From Ostrinia nubilalis (lineage: Eukaryota > Arthropoda > Insecta > Lepidoptera > Crambidae): a stretch of 64,000 bases of DNA. How positions within the stretch are numbered: position 1 is the stretch's first letter; each line of letters begins with the position of its first letter. This document shows positions 1 through 9,307 of this stretch, piece by piece. The notes below the pieces were generated by a model. It saw nothing but the letters and a program-made list of their open reading frames with translations. It was not told the origin of the DNA and made no database searches. The position numbers and the translations under genes were made by a program. Location of the stretch: the NCBI RefSeq assembly GCF_963855985.1, contig NC_087107.1, positions 4,898,001 to 4,962,000 of the forward strand, given 5' to 3'.

Positions 1-345
1 CGTACTGTCAATCCGATTGGGCTGGGATTCTTCAAAGTCTAATACCAGGGTTGTTTTTCTGACCTCAGTCATAGTAGCAACAAGTTCCAAATTGAAACCC
101 TAGCAACATCAACAACAGTGTCACTTATCCAAGAAACCGAGTCTCGGTAATGTTCTACCATTTCTCTCTGACCTTTTTGTCCAGCCACGTATGTAAAATA
201 CCACAATTTACAATTTCACACGGCGCTGCGATCGTCACAAATGGAGCGGAAGACATCGGAACTATCACTAGGGTCATCGGCAGGGTTGTCAACTAAGAAA
301 GTTCATGTGACACTATTTAATTTATTTTTCCACATGTTTAAAATT
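1..345. other. Non-coding, no feature seen
   Basis: AT-rich sequence with no open frame of note and no repeat that recurs elsewhere in the window. Confidence 0.5.
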
Positions 346-490
346 CAGCGGTGGAATTGTGTAAAGCAATCGTAGTCATTTGACAGTTCATAACGTACCT
401 ACGATAAAGTCAGTTAAACAAAGCGTTTGACAGAATAATCGTACGTTATGAGTTAAATGATTACTATTGCTTTACACAATTCCACCTCTG
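346..490. mobile_element. Small inverted-repeat element (MITE)
   Basis: The ends are inverted repeats of roughly 45 bp. The left end begins CAGCGGTGGAATTGTG and the right end is the near-exact reverse complement, with further pairing through TTACGTACGTTAT-like sequence inside. The trinucleotide ATT lies directly outside both ends and could be a target duplication. There is no coding capacity. It is probably a non-autonomous DNA transposon of unassigned superfamily. Confidence 0.6.
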
Positions 491-859
491 ATTGTATAAC
501 TAAGGTGCGAGAAATTATACTAGATGGAAGATCTTGTTCCTAACATATGTTTGGAGTTGCTGTTTTATCATTAAATAAATTAGTGCAATTTGCTATTAGA
601 ACCTCCTGCAATAGAATTACCGTAAATAAGGAACTTATTACCTGAATGTAAGTAATTCAGCTGACAAGACATTCCAAGCGAGCCATTTATTTTTCTGGAT
701 AGCTTGTCTCCAATCGAAGCAGCCATTAATTGATATATCTGCTCTCTGAGATTTTCGATCGTTTCATTGGTCAATGAAGAGTAAAACCATTTTGATCTCA
801 TCGCCTTATTCTTCAACAACCAAAACTAAGAACAAAACACGGATCTGTAGCCCTTAGCC
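491..859. other. Non-coding, no feature seen
   Basis: No repeat or gene is recognised. The 79-codon minus-strand frame at 580-819 shows no protein family signature and is treated as chance. Confidence 0.5.
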
Positions 860-862
860 TAA

Positions 863-1000
863 GAGCAGACTTTTAGTTGGCCGATAGTTGGGCCCGATTT
901 TAATTTGTATGAAGAATCGGCCGACACCAAATCGGTGTAATGTGCGCACTTTCATACCTAATACCTACATAATATCCATACTCATTAAACCCCGACTCTT
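863..1000. mobile_element. MITE family B, damaged copy
   Basis: It shares TTAGTTGGCCGATAGTT, a GAAGAATCGGCC segment and GTGTAATGTGCGCACT with the better copies at 1004-1175 and 35034-35186. TAA precedes the left end (860-862). The right terminal repeat has eroded to ACTC. It sits directly against the next copy, so the two form a tandem pair. Confidence 0.65.
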
Positions 1001-1003
1001 TTA

Positions 1004-1175
1004 GAGTAGGCGCACACCGTTGATTTTTAGTTGGCCGATAGTTGTGCCCGATTTTAAATTGTATGAAGAATCGGCCAAATCGAATCGGCGTAGTGTGCGC
1101 ACTATACATGCCCATACTGATCAACTGCCCGATTAAACTATCGGCCGACGAAAAATTAACGGTGTGCGCCTACTT
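1004..1175. mobile_element. MITE family B (PIF/Harbinger-like)
   Basis: The terminal inverted repeats begin GAGTAGGCGCACACCGTT, followed by the subterminal pair TTGGCCGATAGTT / AACTATCGGCCGAC. TTA lies to the left (1001-1003) and TAA to the right (1176-1178), consistent with the 3-bp TWA target of PIF/Harbinger transposons. It has no coding capacity. Confidence 0.75.
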
Positions 1176-1178
1176 TAA

Positions 1179-3005
1179 GGGCACATCTCGAAAGTTCACA
1201 GCCCTACCATCTTACGTACCGGGTTACACTCGCGTCTATTGTTTCTTCAAGATGCTTTTATTGATACGGTAGGAGTTCCAAGTGGTTTCTGTATGACCAA
1301 TTACCCGATCGTATCGACCACTTATCTCAAATTAATTTCAATTGTTGCGGAGTTCATTCGGAAGTGTATTAACAGCTATGATAAGAAATACTGTGATGTA
1401 ACGCGGAACGGTTTCAATCGAATAAACTTATATTTGGTTATCTAGGAATTATCTCCTTTGCGGTTTGACACCTTTAATTAACGGTCGCGTGCATACTTTT
1501 ACTAACTGCTTTGTTGGACAGTTTAAAATATTGCATAATAATTCGCAAAAATTATGTAATGATTTGAGTTGTGACTGCAGAGTATGTTCAACGTAAGAAC
1601 GCATAAGTTGTGCCTTTTCGACTTTCGTATTTCTTGTGGATAGATTTTGTGTGGTGTCACTGTTAAAGAATAGTCTAGTTCTCAGTGAGAACCAACAAGC
1701 AGAAAGCCTAGCCTGTCCAGACAGACATCCAATAATCAACACTGAAATCTATTATCGGCGTCTTCCTCGATTAGAAATCAAATAATACCTATGCCAGACA
1801 TTCTTTAGAAATCAGTAGGCACTTGTCAATAATGTAACATTCAAAATGTTGGTTTGAGAATCAAGTCTGTAAAGATTACTTTGTCTTGTCGAGTCTTAAG
1901 TCATAGCGATTAGTGATCACCATGCGCTCACTTGTGCTTCTTGTCAATCCGCCTTCGGGTCTTCACCTCATTGACACTTGCTTAATAATCTGCTAACGCC
2001 ATAAAAAGTACACCTTCATCTTCATGACATTGAAATATTATATTTGTCATCAGGCTGTGAACCACTTCTTTCTGTTATGGTGTGGGGTCGTGATGGTGTA
2101 TAAAGAAACCGGGCCACGATTGCCATAGGAATAGGGTCAAAAGTCGCCATTGCGTGTGCTTGATGAACAGAACACGCGTTATTTGTTGCCATCAGTAAGA
2201 GATATGTAAGGCTAGTGATGCTCGATGAAATTGTCGATAGTCGCTATCTTGGTTAGTTGATGCAACAACTGAGGCTGCAGCTCTGGTGATAGACTATGTG
2301 TCACCATGACGGAACCATATTTCTTTTCGGATAGTCAGGTTGATAACAGGCAGCTTGCAAATTGTAATGTCCTAAGTGGGTAATTAAAAGTGATTTAGCA
2401 TATCTCAGTACGAGATAGTTTCAGTTTATCGGCTATTAATAGCACGTATTTGATGTAATAGAAAATGCATGATTTTGGTTTTTAAGAGATGACAAATGTA
2501 CATTTCATGATGACTATACAAAATGAGAGTGGATAATGAAATATCAGATAGGTGATAAGTTATGTTTTATCATTTGTTTGTAGTCTCCGCGTCTTGATAA
2601 GTTATAAATTGACAATCTAGATAACATTATCGCTTGCATCGAACATTTTTTAACTTATTCACGTCACAACTACTCAATTTAATTATTTTTGTGTTCTCTT
2701 CAATATCGATCTAACTTCTAAATTTGTTTCTTCTCTCTTTCACAATCTTTTTTATCGATACTCGAATTATCGATACATGAACAACACTACAGCCTGCTAT
2801 TAATCGTTCAAAGTACTTCGGAGTGATTGAACGCTGCCCCGTGGAAATGACCTTCCCTGCCAGTCTGATTGATTTCAAACCGTCTGATTGGGCATTTGTT
2901 TTGTTAATTGCCCCCGTTATGATCACGACGGTGATTAGCGGGTTATTAAACAACAATACTGGTGCGTGAAGGGTTAATTAAAATACAGTAACTAAAGGAA
3001 CTACA
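1179..3005. other. Unique AT-rich non-coding DNA
   Basis: No gene or dispersed repeat is recognised. The 97-codon minus frame at 1449-1742 and the 81-codon minus frame at 2711-2956 lack any recognisable motif. The only notable local feature is a pair of TATCGATA octamers near 2753-2775, listed separately. Confidence 0.5.
2753..2775. promoter_or_regulatory. Paired TATCGATA octamers (DRE-like)
   Basis: Two perfect TATCGATA palindromes lie at 2753-2760 and 2768-2775. In Drosophila this is the core DREF/BEAF-type element of housekeeping promoters and domain boundaries. Whether it works here is inference, because no transcript start is evident nearby. Confidence 0.3.
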
Positions 3006-3143
3006 AGGTGGTCCGACGACCTAATAAAGGTAACAGGAAGGCGCTGGATGCAAGCCGCTAACAACCGGGCGATGTGGAAGTCATTGGGGGAGGCCTATGT
3101 TCAGCATTAGAAGTCCTGTGGCTGAAATGATGATGATAAATTT
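3006..3143 (+). mobile_element. RTE-like LINE 3' end, 5'-truncated
   Basis: The plus strand reads as the last residues of an RTE-type endonuclease-reverse transcriptase: WSDDLIKV, then RRWMQAANNRAMWKSLGEAY, then VQ, ending GGCTGAAATGATGATGATAA. The usual CAGCAGTGG is damaged to CAGCATTAG. The GATGAT tail marks the subfamily that also occurs at 4121, 7754, 49296, 57158 and 62445. Confidence 0.85.
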
Positions 3144-3179
3144 CAAGAAAAGATTGGTAGAGAGGCTCGTATAAAAAGT

Positions 3180-3325
3180 GACAATGGTGACTGAGTTTCT
3201 TCTGGCACTTTTTCTTCTCCAACCAATATGATGTTCTTCTGAAATAATATAAAGCTATGCTTGGGACGTGTATAAATGCTCTTAAAAGGCCTACATACTA
3301 AATATAAAGATTTTTGATTGTTTTT
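3180..3325 (+). mobile_element. LINE 3'-tail fragment (GGTGACTGAGTTTCTT type)
   Basis: It matches the 3' untranslated end of the LINE fragments at 14330-14522 and 45195-45320: GGTGACTGAGTTTCTT, a TTCTTCTC block, then an ATGTT(G)TC block and AATATAAAG at the end. It is non-coding and 5'-truncated. The plus orientation is assigned from the tail of the 14330 copy. Confidence 0.6.
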
Positions 3326-3978
3326 TCTTTAATAGCAATTAATAAGATTAAATCTATCCTCGAATTTGATTCGAGTTTCGTAATACGGGTCCAAAAGTTT
3401 TCACCATTGAAGAACACGAATTTGCATTAAGATGTCTCAAGATCAATCTCAAGCTAATTACATTTATTATTGACAATATTAAACGAAACTATTAAAATAA
3501 TTAACAAAATTTATGGGCCTTTATAACTGTAGCAGGATATTTGCCCTTATTCATATCCCGAAGCCATTTCTAGGCTATATAATCGTAAAATGGACTAAGT
3601 ATAGACGACAGCTCATCAAGTTAAGCTCTGTGCCCCTTAGTTCCTTGTAATAGGTACTGTTTTCCAACAAAAATGTATAGCCTGATATACTAAACGCGTT
3701 TTACTTGTCGTTAAGTTAACTTCATTCACACATTATGGCTCCAAATTATACTGGACGTTACTTCCTGGATGCGGTTATGAATATCTTAGAAGAGCTATTC
3801 TGTATTACTGTATTTTCTTGTTTTATAGTTCTGAATTGAAAGCCTTTAATTAAGTTCATTACTAGTTTACTAGCTACTTTATCTTCATATAGACTATTAT
3901 TATTTGAAAATAGAGTCATAATATTGCCCATTGCACTGGGTCCTTTATGTAAAACTTTGTTGCTCTACATTTATGGTA
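3326..3978. other. Non-coding, no feature seen
   Basis: AT-rich, with no frame or repeat recognised. Confidence 0.45.
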
Positions 3979-4120
3979 CACTAGCGGCCGCCCGCGACTT
4001 CGTACGCGTTGATCCCGTTTTGTCCCCTTAGGGGTGGAGTTTCGTAAAATTCTTTCTTAGCGGATGCCTACGTCATAACATCTACCTGCATGCCAAATTT
4101 CAGCCCGATCCATCCAGTGG
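3979..4120 (+). mobile_element. Lepidopteran CCGCGACTTCGT interspersed repeat
   Basis: It begins ACTAGCGGCCGCCCGCGACTT and ends GCCAAATTTCAGCCCGATCC followed by ATCCAGTGGT. The same head is seen at 9008 and 63752. This family is abundant in moth and butterfly genomes. I cannot decide from the sequence whether it is a SINE or a LINE 3' fragment. Confidence 0.6.
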
Positions 4121-4273
4121 TCATCATCATCATCATCGTCATCATCATCATTTCAGCCATAGGACGTCCACTGCTGAGCATAGGCCTTCCCAAATGATTT
4201 CCATGTTGACCGGTTGGTAGCGGTCTGCGTCCAGCGCCTTCTTACCTCCTTTATAATGTCGTCGGTCCACCTT
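4121..4273 (-). mobile_element. RTE-like LINE 3' end with (TCA)n tail
   Basis: The minus strand encodes the RTE carboxyl end (RWTDDIIKEVRRRWTQTATN-like) and terminates in GGCTGAAATGATGATGATGA, seen here as a long TCATCA run at 4121-4151. It abuts the preceding CCGCGACTTCGT repeat exactly at CCAGTGG, so it probably inserted into that repeat's tail. Confidence 0.85.
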
Positions 4274-4958
4274 GTTTACCATTATTGACCACATCAAATG
4301 TAGGCACAAATAGACTAGAAAACGCTGAATTCGGTTATGCTATCAAAGTTTATGGTAGCAACTGAAAATATTTATGTTAAGTGCCATATTTAAGTAACTG
4401 TTCTAGCATAAACACTCTCACGCGGACCAACGACCTAATTTCTGCCATATTTTCTTTTAAACCATGTGTCCTACCCAAGTGTATTGTAAATGCATTTATA
4501 GAAAACAGTAGACTCGAGTCTTGATTGGGTTTAATTTTTATTGCGCTTTCGTGAGGAAACCATGCAGTTTCTTTTTTGCTTCGCTGCGTAGATCCGGCTA
4601 CGCACTTTTGTAGGTTAGTTTAACTTTAAACGGTTTTGTAAATATTAACGTTAAACTATACCTACCTGTAGTAAAACTAAAGGCTATAGTTACTTTATGC
4701 TTCAACTCCTAACTAGCGATAAGAGGTTAAGTAAGTAGGTTAAATGTTTAGTATGTTCAATTACATTTTACATACGATCCAAGATATAGTTCTCTTCTTA
4801 ATCTTTCATACTAGCAATATGACGACCCATCCAATACTGAATTTGCTCACAATACTTCAGGAATAACGGCATATCAGCGACGTTATGATATGCTATTTAT
4901 TTTGTATTAAGTATTCTACTCGTATATCTATTTAATCTACAAAGAAAAAGTATGCCTC
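4274..4958. other. Non-coding, no feature seen
   Basis: No open frame or recurring repeat is recognised in this AT-rich stretch. Confidence 0.45.
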
Positions 4959-4961
4959 TAA

Positions 4962-5054
4962 GGCTTGGTTGCACCATCTCACTTTAACTTTGACAAACGT
5001 CAAAAATCTGTCAAACTCCATACAAAAAGCACCGGTTAATGGTGCAACTCACCC
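4962..5054. mobile_element. MITE family A (PIF/Harbinger-like)
   Basis: This is a short copy (93 bp) of the commonest small element in the window. It starts GGCTTGGTTGCACCA and ends TGGTGCAACTCACCC. The core contains CAAACTCCATACAAAAA and CACCGGTTA. TAA flanks both sides (4959-4961 and 5055-5057), a perfect 3-bp target duplication. Other copies are at 6118, 16837, 26621, 33947, 37473 and 37780. Confidence 0.85.
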
Positions 5055-5057
5055 TAA

Positions 5058-5880
5058 TACTCTTAATGAAAAATGTATCTTATAATTTCCTATTATGGCT
5101 TTTTAAGTCCCTGTTTCAAGTCCCTAATTTCAGGTTAATATTGAAACTACTATCCTGAAGGATGCAAGATGTTCAATGCGTTTTCATTTCAAGAGTATCG
5201 TATTGTTGTTCAGTTGTTCAACTAATCAAATGTAACCAAAGTATTAATGATCATTATTCATTACACAAGGTTATACGTAATTCAGACTACGTGACCTTAG
5301 TAATGATTTTGACTCTGATTGCAGCCATTATGAGTATTTTGTTTTATGTAATGTCTGTCTGCGTGTCTGTTTCGTGCTCAAGGTGACCTGTATTCATACT
5401 TGGTCCTTCCTGTGTAATAATCATAAATAATTTGTATTACAATACTCAGACAATTTTACTAATATTATGCATTATTATAATTATTACTTTCTTCTTTCTG
5501 AACCCTAATAAATCTAGAGTGCTTACCATGAGTTTACGTTAGGTGTGCTCGATAGCGACTGCGTAAAAATTACATAAAAAGTAAGACATTATTTTGTACA
5601 GTGCCCCTAGTGGTTACTTTCAAGAACATCTTCATATACCTATTTCTTTGATGCACTGGATCTGGTATAGTAAGCACTATACTACAATTTTAGTCACAAA
5701 CCATCATCTAGAAATTAATAAAACGACGTCTCTGATCAATTATGCAAAAACCAATAACTTGGACACAACTACAGCCGACTAGATGTTCTAAATAGTTAAA
5801 GATTATCACAAAATCTTTTAATTGAGCCACAGATATTTGAATTAAACTCTTTTAGCTTTCTCAAATAATAACAATTAAAT
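5058..5880. other. Non-coding, no feature seen
   Basis: No gene is seen. Plus-strand frames at 5162-5386 and 5594-5782 are short and featureless. Confidence 0.45.
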
Positions 5881-6117
5881 CAAAAAACCGGACAAGTGCG
5901 TGTCGGACCGCGCATCGAAAGTTCCGTACTCACTAACTTGCAGGTTTGTTCCAGAAAACATATTTTGGAGCAAAAACAGCAAAAAAGAAAAATATTTATT
6001 TATTCAGTTTTTAGGATTTTTTGTTATAACGGCAACAGAAATCAATTTCAACAAATTTCAACAGCCTAGCTAGGTTCATGGGATAGAACCTGGTGACAGA
6101 CGGACAGTGGAGTCTTA

Positions 6118-6232
6118 GGCTGAGCACCACCTAACTTTATCCGTAACTAGAGCGATAACTGATGTTTTTTGTATAGAGTTTGACAGATTTTTTACGTTTG
6201 ATAAAGTTAAAGAAAGATGGTGCAACCCAGCC
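6118..6232. mobile_element. MITE family A
   Basis: It begins GGCTGAGCACCACCTAACTTT and ends GATGGTGCAACCCAGCC, with GTATAGAGTTTGACAGA in the core. TTA lies on the left (6115-6117) and TTT on the right, so the target duplication is slightly eroded. Confidence 0.8.
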
Positions 6233-6265
6233 TTTGCAATAGGGTTCCGTTTTTACCTTTTGGGT

Positions 6266-6322
6266 CTTGTCTTTTCAGCCAAATGACGTCCACTGCTGGA
6301 CAAAGGCCTCCCCCAAGGTTTT
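6266..6322 (-). mobile_element. 57-bp RTE fragment with 10-bp target duplication
   Basis: The insert holds only the extreme LINE end: AACCTTGGGGGAGGCCTTTG then CCAGCAGTGGACGTCATTTG on the minus strand. The direct repeat CCTTTTGGGT flanks it exactly (6256-6265 and 6323-6332), which proves insertion by target-primed reverse transcription with extreme 5' truncation. Confidence 0.85.
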
Positions 6323-6332
6323 CCTTTTGGGT

Positions 6333-6848
6333 ACTGAACCCTAAATACGATCAACCAGTTAGCATCATCATAGATTTGGATAATTTAGCGGAAAATTGTT
6401 AGGTTGATGATGTTCAGTGAAAGTCAGACAAACGATGCATGGCGTCGAACGCCCTTACAAGTTTAATACGGTGAACCTACACTGAATTATTTGTATTACC
6501 TCAGTCTGATTGTTAGTTTTTATACTAACAATGGATTTGGTTTACCATTTCACATTAGATTTAGCTCTATATTGTGAAAGTGTAATAATTAGTTCCTTAT
6601 TCTGACTGAAAATTAACATTCTTGCGCTGCTTCTTCTCAGCACTGACCCGTTTATCGTCCCGAAGTGTATCGTCCAGTAGTAGGGTTAATACTGGGACAC
6701 GAACAAAAGTACTTTTTCCAAAGCCTACTTGCAAAAATAAAACTAATTTTATGAACTCTAAAAAGATGCTTTTTACTCGATTTAAACTCATGCATAGAAA
6801 GATTTTTCACTGGCAAGGTTATTTATTTTTTAGTCGCATAGTTCCCTT
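6333..6848. other. Non-coding with LINE-tail debris
   Basis: Around 6614-6690 the plus strand has TTGCGCTGCTTCTTCTCAGC followed by TCGTCCCGAAGTG, which resembles the LINE tail at 14330-14522. The 105-codon plus frame at 6622-6939 runs through this repeat and the next one and is not considered a gene. Confidence 0.4.
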
Positions 6849-6935
6849 TCAACCAAATGACGTCCACTGCTGGACAAAGGCCTCCTCCAAGGTTTTCCTC
6901 AACGAACTGTCCTGCTCTGCCCGCATCCAGTGTGT
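6849..6935 (-). mobile_element. RTE-like LINE 3' end fragment
   Basis: The minus strand gives the carboxyl end (CMRAEQDSSLRKTLEEAF, then VQQWTSFG). It is the GAAC-tail subfamily, like the copies at 29992 and 49648, but its simple-repeat tail has been lost. Confidence 0.8.
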
Positions 6936-7023
6936 ATGAAAATTGTTATTTTCCCAAACCTTGATAAATAAAGAAATAAATCCAGGTGCTTCGCACTTCA
7001 TTAATCGTCCAATTCTCCTAAAC

Positions 7024-7261
7024 CAGTGGTTCTTAACCGGTGGTCCGCGGACCACTGGTGGTCCCTGGAGGCATTCCAAATGGTCCACGAAGACATCGTA
7101 ATAAACAAGTGATGAGTCGAGTCAACATAACGCAAACGGCGCACAGTGGGCGAGAAATCGACCTCCCCTTTCATAGGATTTTGAAAAAAAAAAAAGTGGT
7201 CCCTGACAAGACAGAAATTTGGTAAAATGGTCCCTCGTGACTTAAAGGTTAAGAACCACTG
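7024..7261. mobile_element. hAT-type MITE with perfect 8-bp target duplication
   Basis: The terminal inverted repeats begin CAGTGGTTCTTAACC at the left and are mirrored as GGTTAAGAACCACTG at the right. The 8-bp direct repeat TCCTAAAC flanks both ends (7016-7023, 7262-7269). Eight-bp duplications with CAG...CTG ends are diagnostic of the hAT superfamily. The 238-bp body contains several GGTCC/GGACC motifs and a run of 12 A but no transposase, so it is non-autonomous. Confidence 0.92.
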
Positions 7262-7269
7262 TCCTAAAC

Positions 7270-7704
7270 AAGACTAGTTTATGTATCTTTTAGGTACTTA
7301 TAGTGATTCATCTAAATATTTCTTTATGATCGTTCTTTGATCGGACAATCCAAAAGAAAAAGTAGGGCGATTAATTTTACAGCCACGCGTGAGTTCACTA
7401 TTCGCTTTTGGAACCAAGGTCGCTGGAACCGTTCCAGATTTTTATTATTCACAAATTGTCTTAAATCTTATTGGCAAAGAGGTTTTGAAGGGCTACTAAA
7501 TTTATAACACTCGCTCTTGTTTCAACACAGTTTAGAACGGTTTTGGAAACCAAGGTTGTGGTTAAAAAATTTAAAAGCGGATTTATTTGACTGACGTGCT
7601 GTGTCGTGACGCGTCAGAAAGGAATCGGTTTCATACTTTAGTATGGTAACGTCAGAAGCCATCACGACACGACACAATACTCTAGTAACTAGTCTAGTTA
7701 AGTA
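7270..7704. other. Non-coding, no feature seen
   Basis: No recognisable coding or repeat content. Confidence 0.45.
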
Positions 7705-7707
7705 TAA

Positions 7708-8151
7708 GAGCCAAAGCACACGATGCGTTGCGGTGCCGCGCCGCTCGTGTGCCCATCACCATCATCATTTCAGCCATAGGACATTCACTGCTGAACATAG
7801 GCCTCCCTCCAATGATTTCCATGTCGACCGGTTGGTAGTGGCCCGCGTCCAGCGCCTTCCTGCTACCTTTATGATGTCGTCACGCTACGTTTTCCGGTAC
7901 ACGGCCTCCACTCCAGAACCTTGCTGCCCCATCGGCCGTCAGTTCTGCGTACTATGTGCCCTGCCCAGTGCCACTTCAGCCTGCTAATCCGTCGGGCTAT
8001 GCCAGCGACTTTAGTTCGTTTACGGATCTCCTCATTTCTGATTCGATCTCATAAATCTTGTGTGCTCGCCACAAATATTTCTATGTAAGACGACGCAGCG
8101 ACACCGCTCCGTCGTCGCACCGGCACCACAACGTATCGTGTACTTTAGCTC
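7708..8151. mobile_element. MITE family C split by an RTE insertion
   Basis: The left end is GAGCCAAAGCACACGATGCG (7708) and the right end is CGTATCGTGTACTTTAGCTC (to 8151), inverted repeats of about 35 bp. TAA flanks both ends (7705-7707, 8152-8154), fitting PIF/Harbinger. About 300 bp of RTE sequence (7754-8056) interrupts the middle. The words CTCGTGTGCCC and CTTGTGTGCTC on either side look like its eroded target duplication. Confidence 0.75.
7754..8056 (-). mobile_element. RTE-like LINE 3' end, longest copy
   Basis: The minus strand encodes the carboxyl-terminal part of an RTE-type reverse transcriptase. From upstream to downstream it reads DRIRNEEIRKRTKVAGIARR, then ISRLKWHWAGHIVRRTDGRW, then the GRPLPTGRHGNHW tail, with a frameshift near 7885. 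The domain holds the LKW-WAGH-RR-DGRW signature that follows the polymerase in these LINEs. It ends in GGCTGAAATGATGATGGTGA. It is 5'-truncated and non-functional. Confidence 0.85.
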
Positions 8152-8154
8152 TAA

Positions 8155-9007
8155 AGGTCTGACATTTGAAGCAACCGTCTTTATGTCAATCATTTTTGTC
8201 TGCAAAATGAAGGGCCTAAAATTGCTTCCAACAAAAAAGCTTTCCCTACAATTTGCCTGTCAATATCGATCCGAAAGTCTCTCAATTTTAATACGATAAT
8301 AGCCTCACATGATGCTGAAAGTGGCATGAGCTGTATGCGTTAACTTTTGCCCTTACTGATGATGCATGATGATCCCTTTGAATATCTTAATTCTTAAGAT
8401 GCTCGTATGTAGACCCAATTTTTAATTTTCTCCGGTCGTCTTAGATTCTGTAACCTTGATGTTAAACTAATTTTGATTATTTCTATTTGACTAATTCTAT
8501 TCTGTATCTAAATAAGTACACTCGACTTGAGAGCCTTCTCTTTTCTTTAAGTCAGTTAAAAATAGTAATGCGTTCAAAATGGATGGAAGCCTCTTCTTTT
8601 AGTCGATTTTTTACCTTACTGCACGCAGAAAATGTTCCGCCCTCCAGAGTTCTGCAAAAATACAGGTTATAAAATTATGTAAAGACAGGCTAAGATAAAA
8701 AGCTTGTATTTTGGTAAAATAATCTCTTAAGTCAATGTTAAACGCGAAATTTTCTAACGTATTTTGCCTGCACCTTACACTTCATGGTCTGACGTCAAAA
8801 ACGTAAGTTGCTTCCTTGAATAATTCATATCCCCAAAGTTTTATTTAGAATTTTAAAAAGCGCCTGTTCGTTCACACCCTTTACTGTGCCAATTTCATTA
8901 CCATACTGGACTCCGTCGGAAGGTGTCCAAGAACTGCGCTTGCGCACTTCATGTTGCTATCTTATCGGCTTCCTGGATCAGTTGCTTTGAACGCTTCTAC
9001 ATCTGTA
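8155..9007. other. Non-coding, no feature seen
   Basis: AT-rich; short frames only (for example plus 8487-8672), with no motif. Confidence 0.45.
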
Positions 9008-9174
9008 ACTAGCTGTGCCCGCGACTTCCCACGCGTGAAAATTGCTTGAATACTATTTCCCGTTTTCGCAACATTTTTCAGTGATGCTGGTCGTAGTGTG
9101 TGTAGCCTATTAGCCAAAAAACGTGACTAGCTCGTTCAACCAAACAAACTTATAATATTAGTATGGAAAAATAT
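9008..9174 (+). mobile_element. Lepidopteran CCGCGACTTCGT interspersed repeat
   Basis: It begins ACTAGCTGTGCCCGCGACTT, passes through ATTTCCCGTTTTCGCAACAT, and ends ACAAACTTATAATATTAGTA. It is the same family as 63752-63974, in the same orientation. Confidence 0.7.
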
Positions 9175-9200
9175 AGAAATATCTAGTTATACGGGACAGC

Positions 9201-9307
9201 TATTCCCAATCCCACCTCTCGTTCCCACCGCTGCAACTCCTGTGTAGCCAGGATCTACAGCTTGACCGCCAATAAAAACCCAACCAGTGAAGGTCAAGTT
9301 TGTCCCG
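9201..9307. repeat. Dispersed repeat, second copy at 47041
   Basis: The 107-bp unit begins TATTCCC(AATC)CCACCTCTCG, includes CCAGGATCTACAGCTTGACC and ends GGTCAAGTTTGTCCCG. It is about 95% identical to 47041-47141 and in the same orientation. CGGGACA-like words at both edges suggest a small DNA transposon, but the family is unassigned. Confidence 0.65.

Larger units (their letters stand above)
5881..6345 (+). mobile_element. ACCGGACAAGTGCGTGTCGG repeat, interrupted twice
   Basis: The left part (5881-6100) carries the lepidopteran repeat motif ACCGGACAAGTGCGTGTCGG, then GAAAGTTCCGTACTCA. The right part resumes at GGGTTCCGTTTTTACC and ends GGTACTGAACCCTAAA, the typical 3' part of the same family. 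A family A MITE (6118-6232) and a tiny RTE fragment (6266-6322) are inserted inside it, so three layers of insertion can be ordered here. Confidence 0.6.

Noticed and set aside
4121..4151. CRISPR-like regular repeats in the TCA-rich runs
   Set aside because: These are simple trinucleotide tails of LINEs, without spacers, in a eukaryotic context.
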